DNA of 5,651 nt from Elusimicrobiota bacterium (lineage in GTDB: Bacteria > Elusimicrobiota > Elusimicrobia > UBA1565 > UBA9628), in contig JAHFCD010000185.1 in assembly GCA_023249695.1 (NCBI GenBank), positions 1-5,651 on the forward strand, written 5' to 3'. Of this stretch, positions 1-5,651 are shown piece after piece. Both the position numbers and the translations under genes were made by a program. The notes beneath the pieces are model-generated. The model was not told the origin of the DNA and ran no database searches. It was given only the letters and a program-made list of their open reading frames with translations. The first letter of the stretch is position 1, and the number at the start of each line of letters is the position of its first letter.

Positions 1-66
1 AAGAAGACCCAGGGCCATCGTCAGTGGCTCACGAGCATCAAAATCGAAAGCATCTCCCTTAACTAA
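1..66 (+). CDS. rplU: 50S ribosomal protein L21, C-terminal end (partial)
   Basis: Frame 1 is open from the first base and ends in TAA at 64-66, giving 21 residues that start KKTQGHRQ and end in IKIESISLN. The basic KKTQGHRQ stretch followed by a short Ile/Lys-rich strand resembles the C-terminus of bacterial L21, whose usual ending is a KRGHRQ-type motif and a V/I-K-I strand. L21 is a 23S rRNA-binding protein of the large ribosomal subunit. The call rests as much on position as on sequence, because rplU sits directly before rpmA in most bacteria, and here the gap to rpmA is only 8 bases. The start and most of the gene lie outside the window. Confidence 0.85.
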   Translation, partial: KKTQGHRQWLTSIKIESISLN

Positions 67-74
67 AAAACACT

Positions 75-386
75 ATGGCTTCAACAAAAGCACAGGGCTC
101 ATCGAACAACGGCCGCGACTCGCACGGCCAACGCCTCGGCGTCAAGCGCTACGGCGGAGAAGTCGTGACGGCCGGCATGGTCATCATGCGCCAGCGCGGC
201 ACGCAGATCCTTCCCGGGCTGAACGTCGGCCTCGGCAAGGACCACACGCTGTTCGCCAAGATCAACGGCGTCGTCACGTTCGAATGGGCGCGCAAGGACA
301 AGAAGCGCGCGTCCGTGTATCCCGTCGGCGACCCGAGAAACGTCACCGCGAAGGTGCGCGCCAAAGCCGCCGCAGCCGCCAAATAG
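75..386 (+). CDS. rpmA: 50S ribosomal protein L27
   Basis: This is bL27, a large-subunit protein whose flexible N-terminal tail reaches the peptidyl-transferase centre. The 103-residue product carries the family hallmarks: an N-terminal GSSNNGRDS segment (residues 8-16), RLGVKRYGG (20-28), the RQRGT signature (39-43), and [15 protein letters not shown] (47-61). The C-terminus is an Ala/Lys-rich tail (about 92-103), which makes it somewhat longer than the common 85-90 residues. The protein begins MASTKAQG, so it lacks the cleavable N-terminal extension that Prp protease removes in Firmicutes-type L27. The ATG lies 8 bases after the rplU stop, preceded by an A-rich stretch with no visible Shine-Dalgarno, so translation may be coupled to rplU. 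A hairpin follows downstream, before obgE. Confidence 0.98.
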   Translation: MASTKAQGSSNNGRDSHGQRLGVKRYGGEVVTAGMVIMRQRGTQILPGLNVGLGKDHTLFAKINGVVTFEWARKDKKRASVYPVGDPRNVTAKVRAKAAAAAK

Positions 387-415
387 CTTAAATCGCCGCG
401 CTCACGCGCGCCGAC

Positions 416-452
416 GACGACCGCCGGCATAGCCGGCGGTCGTCCCTCTTTC
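416..452 (+). terminator. Hairpin between rpmA and obgE, candidate terminator or attenuator
   Basis: Bases 416-428 pair perfectly with 432-444: 13 uninterrupted, mostly G-C pairs closing a 3-base ATA loop. The stem is followed by CCTCTTTC, a short pyrimidine run with only a few T. The position, 29 bases after the rpmA stop and 18 bases before the obgE ATG, fits an intrinsic terminator or partial attenuator that lowers obgE transcription relative to the ribosomal protein genes. The weak U-tract makes full termination doubtful. It could instead stabilise the 3' end of an rplU-rpmA message after processing. On the opposite strand the stem has no T-tract. Confidence 0.6.
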
Positions 453-462
453 AGGTAAACCC

Positions 463-1785
463 ATGAACTTCATCGATAAAGTCCGCTGTTTCGTCGCCGC
501 CGGAGACGGCGGGGACGGCTGTCTTTCGTTCAAGCACGAGAAGTACATGGAGTGGGGCGGGCCCAACGGCGGCGACGGCGGCCGCGGCGGGGACGTTTTC
601 TTCGAGGCGGTCTCGCGCCTGACGACCTTGATGGACCTGCACTTCCGCCCGCACGTGACCGCGGGCCGCGGCGGCCACGGCAAGGGCTCGCACAAGCACG
701 GGCATCGCGGCGACGACGTCACGATCCCCGTGCCCGTCGGCACCTTGATCTACCGCGGCGGCGTGCTCGTCGCCGACCTGCATAAGGACGGCCAGAAGTG
801 GCGCGCCGGCGAGGGCGGCCGCGGCGGCCGCGGCAACTGGTCCTTCAAGACCCGCCTCAACAACGCGCCCCGCCTCGCCGAGAAGGGCGGCCCGGGCGAG
901 CGGACCACGCTCGACATGGAGCTCAAGCTTCTCGCCGACGTCGGGCTCGTCGGCTACCCGAACGCCGGCAAGTCGAGCTTCGTCTCGCGCGTCTCCAACG
1001 CCCGGCCGAAGATCGCCAATTATCCGTTCACCACCCTGTCCCCGAACCTCGGCGTCGCCTATCACAAGCACGTCAGCTTCGTCGTCGCCGACCTCCCGGG
1101 CCTCATCGAGGGCGCGGCCGACGGCAAGGGCCTCGGCGTCAAGTTCCTCAAGCACACCGAGCGCTGCCGCCTGCTGATCCACCTCATCGACCCCGCCGGC
1201 TACATGGGCGAGGATCCCGAGTCCGGGATCAAGACGATCGAGAAGGAGCTGAAGAAGTTCAGCCCCAAGCTCAAGAACAAGCCGAAGATCCTCGTGCTCA
1301 ACAAGATGGACCTTCCCGAGAGCGCGGAGGTCCTGAAGAAGATGAGGAAGAAGCACAAGGGCCTCCTCGCGATCTCGGTCGCCACGGGCGAAGGCGTGGA
1401 CGCCATCCTCGACAAGATCATCGCCGAGCTCGCCAAGCACGACGGCCCCATCCATTTCGCGGAGAAGACCGTCGACGACTCGATCCACAAGGTCGAGCAG
1501 GGCTTCGTCATCGAGAACCTCGGCGGCGGCCACTTCGTCCTGCGCGGCAAGTTCGTCGAGCGCGCCTCGGCGATGCTCGACGTCAGCCTGCCCGAGGCGA
1601 TCAATCGCTACCAGCACACGCTCAAGCGCATCGGCGTGGACCGCGCCCTCAAGAAGGCGGGCGTCCAGTCGGGCGACCGCGTCCGCTGCGGCGAGTTCGA
1701 GTTCGAGTGGTCGAACAACCCCGTCAAGCGCATCGCCGCGAAGCCCGCCGACGGCCGCACGCGGATCAACGTCGGCAAGAAATAA
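463..1785 (+). CDS. obgE: GTPase ObgE/CgtA, ribosome assembly
   Basis: Obg is an essential, slow GTPase that binds the 50S subunit late in assembly and links it to guanine-nucleotide status. The 440-residue product has the full three-part architecture. First is the glycine-rich Obg fold (about 1-157, with GGDGGRGGD at 37-44 and GGRGN at 121-125). Next is a G domain with P-loop GYPNAGKSS (164-172), switch YPFTT (187-191), DLPG (210-213), NKMD (280-283) and a G5-type SVATGEG (305-311). Last is a C-terminal OCT domain (about 340-416, with GVDRALKKAG and ending FEFEW). A short basic tail of about 24 residues follows. All nucleotide-binding motifs are intact. An AGG at 453-455 is a modest ribosome-binding site. 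The start matches the conserved Obg N-terminus (F-x-D-K-V). The stop directly abuts the hpnC start. Confidence 0.98.
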   Translation: MNFIDKVRCFVAAGDGGDGCLSFKHEKYMEWGGPNGGDGGRGGDVFFEAVSRLTTLMDLHFRPHVTAGRGGHGKGSHKHGHRGDDVTIPVPVGTLIYRGGVLVADLHKDGQKWRAGEGGRGGRGNWSFKTRLNNAPRLAEKGGPGERTTLDMELKLLADVGLVGYPNAGKSSFVSRVSNARPKIANYPFTTLSPNLGVAYHKHVSFVVADLPGLIEGAADGKGLGVKFLKHTERCRLLIHLIDPAGYMGEDPESGIKTIEKELKKFSPKLKNKPKILVLNKMDLPESAEVLKKMRKKHKGLLAISVATGEGVDAILDKIIAELAKHDGPIHFAEKTVDDSIHKVEQGFVIENLGGGHFVLRGKFVERASAMLDVSLPEAINRYQHTLKRIGVDRALKKAGVQSGDRVRCGEFEFEWSNNPVKRIAAKPADGRTRINVGKK

Positions 1786-2673
1786 ATGGCGGGAACCCTC
1801 TCGGCCTACGAGGCGAAGCTCACGGACCCGAACGACGTCGCGGGCGCCTACCGCTTCTGCCAGGCCTTGGCGGACGGCCATTACGAGAATTTCCCGGTCG
1901 CGTCCCTGCTTCTCCCCAAGCGTCTGCGCAAGCACGTCGCCGCCCTGTACGCGTTCGCGCGCATCGCCGACGACATGTCCGACGAGCCGGAGTACGAGGG
2001 CCGGCGCCGGGCGTGTCTGCTTGATTGGCGTTCAATGTTGGCAGACACCGGCAAGCGGCCTCCCTCGCATCCGGTCTTCGTGGCGCTTCGCGCAACGATC
2101 CAAGAGCTCGACCTCCCGAAGGAGCCTTTCGACGACCTGCTCTCCGCCTTCCTTCAGGACACGGAGAAAAGCCGCTACGCGACCTTCGACGAGGTGCTGG
2201 ACTACTGCCGCCGTTCGGCCAATCCCGTCGGGCGCATCGTGCTGATGATCCACGGCTACAAGGACCCGGAGCTGTTCCGCTATTCCGACGCGATCTGCAC
2301 CGCGCTGCAGCTGGCCAATTTCTGGCAGGACGTTTCCGTCGACCTCAAAAAAGACCGGGTCTACATCCCCGACGAGGATTTTAAGGCGCACGGCTACTCC
2401 GAGGCCGACCTGCGCATGGGCGTCTACAACGACCGCTTCAAGAGCCTGATGAAGTTCGAGGTCGCGCGCGCCCGCGCGCTGTTCGAGCAGGGCAAGCCGC
2501 TGCCGGAGAAGCTGCGCTGGCCCCTCTCCCTCGAGATCCGCCTGACGTGGTACGGCGGCATGCAGATTCTCAAGCTGATCCATAAGCTCGACTTCGACAC
2601 CATCCGGACGCGTCCGACCCTGAAGAAACGGGAGTGGATTCCGCTGGTCGCGCGCGCCCTCATCGGCACATGA
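1786..2673 (+). CDS. hpnC: Hydroxysqualene synthase HpnC
   Basis: HpnC is an all-alpha trans-prenyl synthase homologue that converts presqualene diphosphate to hydroxysqualene, the second step of the bacterial HpnDCE squalene route. The 295-residue product has HYENFPVAS-LLLPKRLR (32-48), typical of HpnC. It also has a first Asp-rich motif DDMSDE (62-67), RRSANPVGR (142-150), and a second Asp-rich motif NFWQDVSVD (178-186) followed by KKDRVYIP (188-195). The ENFPVAS segment and the place ahead of hpnD favour HpnC over phytoene synthase, but the exact reaction is inferred from family and synteny. The ATG follows the obgE stop with no gap and no clear Shine-Dalgarno, suggesting coupled translation; no other ATG precedes the conserved region. 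Its TGA overlaps the hpnD ATG. Confidence 0.93.
   Translation: MAGTLSAYEAKLTDPNDVAGAYRFCQALADGHYENFPVASLLLPKRLRKHVAALYAFARIADDMSDEPEYEGRRRACLLDWRSMLADTGKRPPSHPVFVALRATIQELDLPKEPFDDLLSAFLQDTEKSRYATFDEVLDYCRRSANPVGRIVLMIHGYKDPELFRYSDAICTALQLANFWQDVSVDLKKDRVYIPDEDFKAHGYSEADLRMGVYNDRFKSLMKFEVARARALFEQGKPLPEKLRWPLSLEIRLTWYGGMQILKLIHKLDFDTIRTRPTLKKREWIPLVARALIGT
2013..2048 (+). repeat. Inverted repeat inside hpnC
   Basis: GTGTCTGC (2013-2020) is exactly complementary to GCAGACAC (2041-2048). The 20-base spacer holds a second short complementary pair, ATTG (2024-2027) with CAAT (2033-2036), so the segment can fold into a two-part hairpin. The spacer is visibly richer in A and T than the surrounding coding sequence. 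It lies in codons for roughly residues 76-88 of HpnC, and the protein reads through in a family-compatible way (LLDWRSML), so nothing is interrupted. Function is unknown and a chance origin is quite possible. Confidence 0.4.
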
Positions 2674-3512
2674 CCTCCGCGCCGCCCCTAGCCGAGAAGA
2701 AGTCGAACTTCTTCCTGGGCTTTCTGCTCCTGCCCAAGGCCAAGCGCGCGGCGCTGTCCGCCGTCTACGCCTATTGCCGCCTGATCGACGACATCGTCGA
2801 CACGCCCGAGACGCCGAAGGACGAGGCGCGCCGCCAGCTCGATTTCTGGCGCGAGGAGATCGAGCGGCTTTATCAAGGGACGCCGAAACACGAGATCTCG
2901 CGCGGGCTGCAGAAGGCGATCGCCGACTACCGCATCCCCAAGGAGGCGTTCCTCGAGATGATCCGCGGCTGCGCGCTGGATCTCGACGGGACGCGCTACG
3001 AGACGATCGCCGATCTCGAGAGCTACATGCGGGGCGTGGCGTCCTCGGTCGGGATCATGTGCGTCCACATCTTCGGCTGGAAGCACACGCCGCCGGAGGC
3101 GATGCGCGAGTTCGCGACGACCTTCGGCTACGCCTTCCAGCTGACCAACATCATCCGCGACGTCGGCGCCGACCTCGAGATCGGCCGGGTCTATCTGCCG
3201 CTCGCCGATATCCGCGCCGCCGGCTATTCCGTGGATCGTCTTGCCCACCGCGAGCAGGGCTACGTCTTCGAGCGCCTGATGCTGGCCGAGTATAAGCGCG
3301 CCAAGGAGTACTACGCGAAGGCGCGCGGCCTCGTCGACCCCCGCGACCGGCGCGGCCTCCTGCCCGCCGAGGTCATGGCCCACGTCTACGAAGGCCTGCT
3401 CGACGAGATCAAAGCGCGCGAATTCCGGGTGCTGTTTCAGAAGACGAGCCTCCCGGGCCACCGGAAGCTCGCGCTCGCCTTCAAGGCGTGGCTTTACTGC
3501 CATGGGCTCTGA
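2670..3512 (+). CDS. hpnD: Presqualene diphosphate synthase HpnD
   Basis: HpnD condenses two farnesyl diphosphates to presqualene diphosphate, the first committed step toward squalene. From the ATG at 2670 the product is 280 residues, usual for the family. It shows SNFFLGFLLLPKAKR (12-26), AVYAYCRLIDDIVD (31-44) with the first Asp-rich motif DDIVD, YMRGVASSVG (119-128), and the second motif NIIRDVGAD (160-168) followed by GRVYLP (172-177). An in-frame ATG 36 bases earlier lies inside hpnC and would add residues with no family likeness. The ATGA overlap with the hpnC stop supports the start chosen, although no Shine-Dalgarno is seen. Phytoene or dehydrosqualene synthase is the main alternative; the hpnC and hpnE neighbours argue against it. 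The last 11 bases overlap hpnE. Confidence 0.93.
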   Translation: MTSAPPLAEKKSNFFLGFLLLPKAKRAALSAVYAYCRLIDDIVDTPETPKDEARRQLDFWREEIERLYQGTPKHEISRGLQKAIADYRIPKEAFLEMIRGCALDLDGTRYETIADLESYMRGVASSVGIMCVHIFGWKHTPPEAMREFATTFGYAFQLTNIIRDVGADLEIGRVYLPLADIRAAGYSVDRLAHREQGYVFERLMLAEYKRAKEYYAKARGLVDPRDRRGLLPAEVMAHVYEGLLDEIKAREFRVLFQKTSLPGHRKLALAFKAWLYCHGL

Positions 3513-4827
3513 GAAGACCGAGGTCATCGTGCTCGGCGGCGGCTTCGCGGGGCTCTCCTGCGCCGTCGCGCTCGCCGAGAAAGGCCGGAAGGTTCTCGTG
3601 CTCGACAAGAAGCCGCGCCTGGGCGGGCGGGCCTATTCGTTCAGCGAGAACGGCCTCGACATCGACAACGGCCAGCATCTGTTCATGGGCTGCTACGTCG
3701 CCACGCGGCGCTTCCTGAAGACGATCGGAACCGAAGCCAAGCTCGACATCTATCACGACGTCGTCGTCGATTACGCCGAGGCGGGGGGACGGCGCGACCG
3801 GCTCGCCTGCCCGTCCTGGCTGCCGGCGCCGCTCCATCTGGCCGCCGGGCTTCTAGGGCTCAAGGGCGTGTCGCTCCGGGAGAAATCGGCGCTGGTCGCC
3901 TTCGACCTCGCGTTGAAGGCGATGAAAAAAGGGCCCATACCCGAGGCGATCGAGAAGATGACCGTGCGGCAGTGGCTCTCCTCGCTCGGCATCTCGCCGA
4001 ACTTCCAGACCCGCTTCTTCGATCCCGCCGCGATCGGCATCCTCAACGACAAGCCCGAGGTCGCCTCCGCGGCGGGCTTCATCCAGGCCCTGCGCACGAT
4101 GTTCTTCACGGGCCGCGAGTCCTCGCGCTTCGCGCTGGCGAAGACGGGGCTCTCCGAGCTGTACACCGACGCGGCGCGCGACTACGTCGAGGCGCGCGGC
4201 GGGCGGGTCATCTCCAACGCCAAGGCCGCGAGCCTAATCGAGGAAGGCGGGCGCGTGCGCGGGATCGTGACGGACATGGACTCCCGCTTCGAGTCGGGCC
4301 ATGTCGTCTCCACTTTGCCTCCGTGGGACTTGAAGAAGCTGGGCCTGCCCGCGGCGCTGCGCGGCCCCTGGGAGACCTTGACGCCCGCGCCGATCGTCGG
4401 CGCGACGATCAAACTGGATCGGCCGGTGATGACCGAGCGGTTCCTGGGAATGCTCCACACCGAGACGCACTGGGTGTTCAATAAGACTCTCATTCAAAAT
4501 ATCAAAGAAGACGGGCAGACCTTGGCGACCGTCATCTCGGGGGCCCATCAGCATGTCGGCCTCTCGCCGGAGAAAATTCTGCGGATCGCCCTGAAGGACC
4601 TGGCTTCCTGCCTCCCCGGATTCTCCGCGGCCAAAGTGCTTGCGTCCAAGGTCGTCAAGGAGCCCTTCGCGACCTTGTCCCCGACCCCCGGCGCCGAGGC
4701 CAAGCGCCCCGAGCCCGGAACCGGGATGCCCGGCTTCTCCTTCGCCGGCGACTGGACGCGCACCGGCTTTCCCGCCACGATCGAGTCGGCCTGCTTGTCC
4801 GGCCGGATCACGGCCGGGCTTCTATAA
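3502..4827 (+). CDS. hpnE: Hydroxysqualene dehydroxylase HpnE (FAD-dependent)
   Basis: HpnE is a flavoprotein of the amine oxidase/phytoene desaturase superfamily that reductively removes the hydroxyl of hydroxysqualene to give squalene. The 441-residue product opens with a Rossmann FAD-binding motif, [12 protein letters not shown] (10-21). An acidic residue, D35, ends the second strand, and LGGRAYSF (40-47) and DNGQHLFMG (55-63) follow. The middle segment [19 protein letters not shown] resembles the substrate domain of HpnE proteins. The C-terminal FAD motif FAGDW is at 414-418, followed by [14 protein letters not shown]. The start overlaps the end of hpnD by 11 bases; AAGG at 3483-3486 is too distant to be a good ribosome-binding site, so coupling is likely. 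CrtI/CrtN-type desaturase is the alternative, but context and the GQHLF region favour HpnE. Confidence 0.92.
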   Translation: MGSEKTEVIVLGGGFAGLSCAVALAEKGRKVLVLDKKPRLGGRAYSFSENGLDIDNGQHLFMGCYVATRRFLKTIGTEAKLDIYHDVVVDYAEAGGRRDRLACPSWLPAPLHLAAGLLGLKGVSLREKSALVAFDLALKAMKKGPIPEAIEKMTVRQWLSSLGISPNFQTRFFDPAAIGILNDKPEVASAAGFIQALRTMFFTGRESSRFALAKTGLSELYTDAARDYVEARGGRVISNAKAASLIEEGGRVRGIVTDMDSRFESGHVVSTLPPWDLKKLGLPAALRGPWETLTPAPIVGATIKLDRPVMTERFLGMLHTETHWVFNKTLIQNIKEDGQTLATVISGAHQHVGLSPEKILRIALKDLASCLPGFSAAKVLASKVVKEPFATLSPTPGAEAKRPEPGTGMPGFSFAGDWTRTGFPATIESACLSGRITAGLL

Positions 4828-4829
4828 CC

Positions 4830-4841
4830 GTTTCCGGAAAC
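4830..4841. promoter_or_regulatory. 12-base perfect palindrome, possible operator
   Basis: GTTTCCGGAAAC reads the same on both strands. It lies 2 bases after the hpnE stop and ends 2 bases before a TATAAT box, so it would sit in the -35/-10 spacer of the dcd promoter. That placement suits a repressor site. The stem is only 6 bp with no loop and no following T-run, which makes a terminator unlikely. No regulator is recognisable from it. Confidence 0.4.
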
Positions 4842-4843
4842 AG

Positions 4844-4849
4844 TATAAT
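4844..4849 (+). promoter_or_regulatory. Candidate -10 box of the dcd promoter
   Basis: An exact TATAAT stands out in otherwise GC-rich DNA, 28 bases upstream of the dcd ATG. Transcription would begin near 4856 and leave a leader of about 20 bases containing the ribosome-binding site. No good -35 hexamer is visible at 16-18 bases upstream (the sequence there is TTCTATAA, crossing the hpnE stop), and there is no TG extension, so activity may need an activator or a different sigma-factor preference. Confidence 0.5.
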
Positions 4850-4865
4850 CGATCGACGACCCGAC

Positions 4866-4872
4866 GGAGGAG
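4866..4872 (+). promoter_or_regulatory. Strong Shine-Dalgarno of dcd
   Basis: GGAGGAG, with its GGAGG core ending 6 bases before the ATG at 4877, is the best ribosome-binding site in the window. It settles the dcd start against longer in-frame openings that reach back into hpnE. Confidence 0.85.
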
Positions 4873-4876
4873 CCCG

Positions 4877-5440
4877 ATGATCAAGTCCGATATTTGGATT
4901 CGAGAGATGTCCCAGACGAAGAAGATGATCGACCCGTTCGTCGAGCGTCAGGACGGAAAGGGCAAGATCTCCTTCGGGCTGTCCTCCTACGGTTACGACA
5001 TGCGCGTCGCCGACGAGTACAAGGTCTTCACCAACGTGCACGGCACGGTCGTCGACCCCAAGCACTTCGACTCGAAGGCCTTCGTCGACATCAAGGCCCC
5101 GGAGTGCGTCGTGCCCCCGAACTCCTTCGCGCTGGCCCGCTCGCTCGAGCGCTTCGCGATCCCGCGCGACGTCCTCGCGGTCTGCCTGGGCAAATCCACC
5201 TACGCGCGCTGCGGCATTATCATCAACGTCACCCCTCTTGAGCCCGGCTGGGAGGGTTTCTTGACGATCGAGATCTCCAACACCACGCCGCTGCCCGCGA
5301 AGATTTACTCGAACGAAGGCATCGCCCAGCTTCTGTTCTTCGGAGGCGACCAGCTCTGCGAGACCTCGTACTCCGACCGCAAAGGGAAGTACATGGACCA
5401 GGTCGGCGTGGTGCTGCCCCGCATTCTCTCCGCCAAGTGA
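4877..5440 (+). CDS. dcd: dCTP deaminase
   Basis: Dcd deaminates dCTP to dUTP, which dUTPase then turns into dUMP for thymidylate synthesis. It is a homotrimer of the dUTPase-like fold. The 187-residue product has [16 protein letters not shown] (32-47), [10 protein letters not shown] (80-89), GKSTYARCG (105-113) with nucleotide-binding K106/S107/R111, and the catalytic segment [14 protein letters not shown] (122-135). E132 aligns with the general base E138 of E. coli Dcd. YSDRKGKY (165-172) near the C-terminus also fits. The KSDxWIR N-terminus and [10 protein letters not shown] region resemble the Dcd subtype seen in Bordetella and Xanthomonas more than the E. coli subtype. Whether it also hydrolyses dUTP, as bifunctional relatives do, cannot be told here. 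It probably has its own promoter and is not part of the squalene unit. Confidence 0.96.
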   Translation: MIKSDIWIREMSQTKKMIDPFVERQDGKGKISFGLSSYGYDMRVADEYKVFTNVHGTVVDPKHFDSKAFVDIKAPECVVPPNSFALARSLERFAIPRDVLAVCLGKSTYARCGIIINVTPLEPGWEGFLTIEISNTTPLPAKIYSNEGIAQLLFFGGDQLCETSYSDRKGKYMDQVGVVLPRILSAK

Positions 5441-5651
5441 TATTAGCGAACCTGCTGCTCCTGGTCGTCGCGGCGCAAGCAGGTTCCCTCGGCGGGCACA
5501 TGCCCGTCACCGCGGAGCCGGCCATCGCGACCGAGGACCGCGCCGCGGTGCTCGACGAGATGTGGGAGCGGCGCATTCTCGCTCCGGATCAGCCCGCCTG
5601 GGCGCCCGCTGACGCGCAGCTGCTCGGCCAGATTCGGATGGCGGAGGCCGA
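5437..5651 (+). CDS. Unrecognised exported protein, N-terminal part
   Basis: From a GTG at 5437, which overlaps the dcd stop as GTGA, the frame is open to the window edge (71 codons). The first 15 residues, read with Met at the start, are [15 protein letters not shown], a hydrophobic core ending in a small-x-small AQA site. This fits a Sec signal peptide cleaved before G16, though the n-region has no Lys or Arg, which is atypical. No cysteine follows, so it is not a lipoprotein. The predicted mature part is soluble-looking, rich in Ala, Pro and acidic residues, with a likely helical segment [16 protein letters not shown] (30-45). I recognise no family. No clear Shine-Dalgarno precedes it, so translation may be coupled to dcd. 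An ATG at 5500 is an alternative start that would delete the hydrophobic segment. Confidence 0.6.
   Translation, partial: MILANLLLLVVAAQAGSLGGHMPVTAEPAIATEDRAAVLDEMWERRILAPDQPAWAPADAQLLGQIRMAEA

Noticed and set aside
395..412. Short CGCG-type inverted repeat after rpmA
   Set aside because: Four-base arms in GC-rich DNA are expected by chance; the 416-444 stem is the significant structure.
451..1935. Long 494-codon open frame on the - strand opposite obgE
   Set aside because: It mirrors obgE codons, is dominated by Ala/Val/Leu/Asp/Glu/Arg as expected from antisense of high-GC coding DNA, and shows no family motif. ObgE on the + strand is unmistakable.
798..2024. 408-codon + strand open frame, extremely Arg/Pro-rich
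   Set aside because: It is an out-of-frame reading of obgE and hpnC; the composition is typical of a +1 or +2 shadow in GC-rich genes.
2688..3608. 306-codon - strand open frame opposite hpnD
   Set aside because: It is a shadow of hpnD with antisense-type composition and no recognisable motif or upstream signal.
3925..3933. A6G3 run in hpnE (and a similar A6G at 2347-2353 in hpnC), possible slippery frameshift sites
   Set aside because: Both encode in-frame Lys-Lys within full-length, family-like proteins. I see no adjacent pseudoknot or stop that a shifted product would need.
4640..4876. N-terminal extension of dcd reaching into hpnE
   Set aside because: The extra 79 residues are Pro/Ser/Arg-rich shadow of hpnE, and the strong Shine-Dalgarno and conserved Dcd N-terminus place the start at 4877.

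Overview
The window is a dense, high-GC stretch of bacterial chromosome with every gene on the + strand. Genes overlap, abut or lie only a few bases apart, except for two short intergenic gaps of about 76 and 49 bases. Codons end mostly in G or C. HpnCDE squalene synthesis and the ObgE and L27 types point to a bacterium, probably Gram-negative and possibly hopanoid- or sterol-like-lipid-producing. The phylum cannot be fixed from sequence alone; Elusimicrobiota, Acidobacteriota, Myxococcota-like and other high-GC lineages all remain possible.

Layout. (1) Bases 1-386 hold the end of rplU (L21) and complete rpmA (L27), followed by a perfect 13-bp hairpin. (2) Bases 463-1785 encode the ribosome-assembly GTPase ObgE, completing the classic rplU-rpmA-obgE block. 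(3) Bases 1786-4827 hold hpnC, hpnD and hpnE, the three-enzyme route from farnesyl diphosphate to squalene. hpnC starts on the base right after the obgE stop, hpnC/hpnD share an ATGA, and hpnD/hpnE overlap by 11 bases, so obgE-hpnC-hpnD-hpnE looks like one translationally coupled unit. (4) A 49-base gap carries a 12-base palindrome, an exact TATAAT and a strong Shine-Dalgarno. It probably starts a new transcript with dcd (dCTP deaminase, 4877-5440). (5) A new reading frame begins on a GTG overlapping the dcd stop. It encodes a hydrophobic, signal-peptide-like N-terminus and runs off the window.

How the genes fit together. L21, L27 and Obg belong to 50S subunit structure and assembly. HpnD condenses two farnesyl diphosphates to presqualene diphosphate, HpnC converts that to hydroxysqualene, and HpnE reduces it to squalene. 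No squalene-hopene cyclase or other squalene-consuming enzyme lies in the window, so the end product is unknown. Dcd makes dUTP from dCTP for thymidylate synthesis. I see no mobile element, CRISPR array, tRNA or rRNA. I also see no convincing undescribed system; the more unusual points are the fusion of the Obg block to squalene synthesis, the intergenic control elements and the unrecognised exported protein at the right edge.
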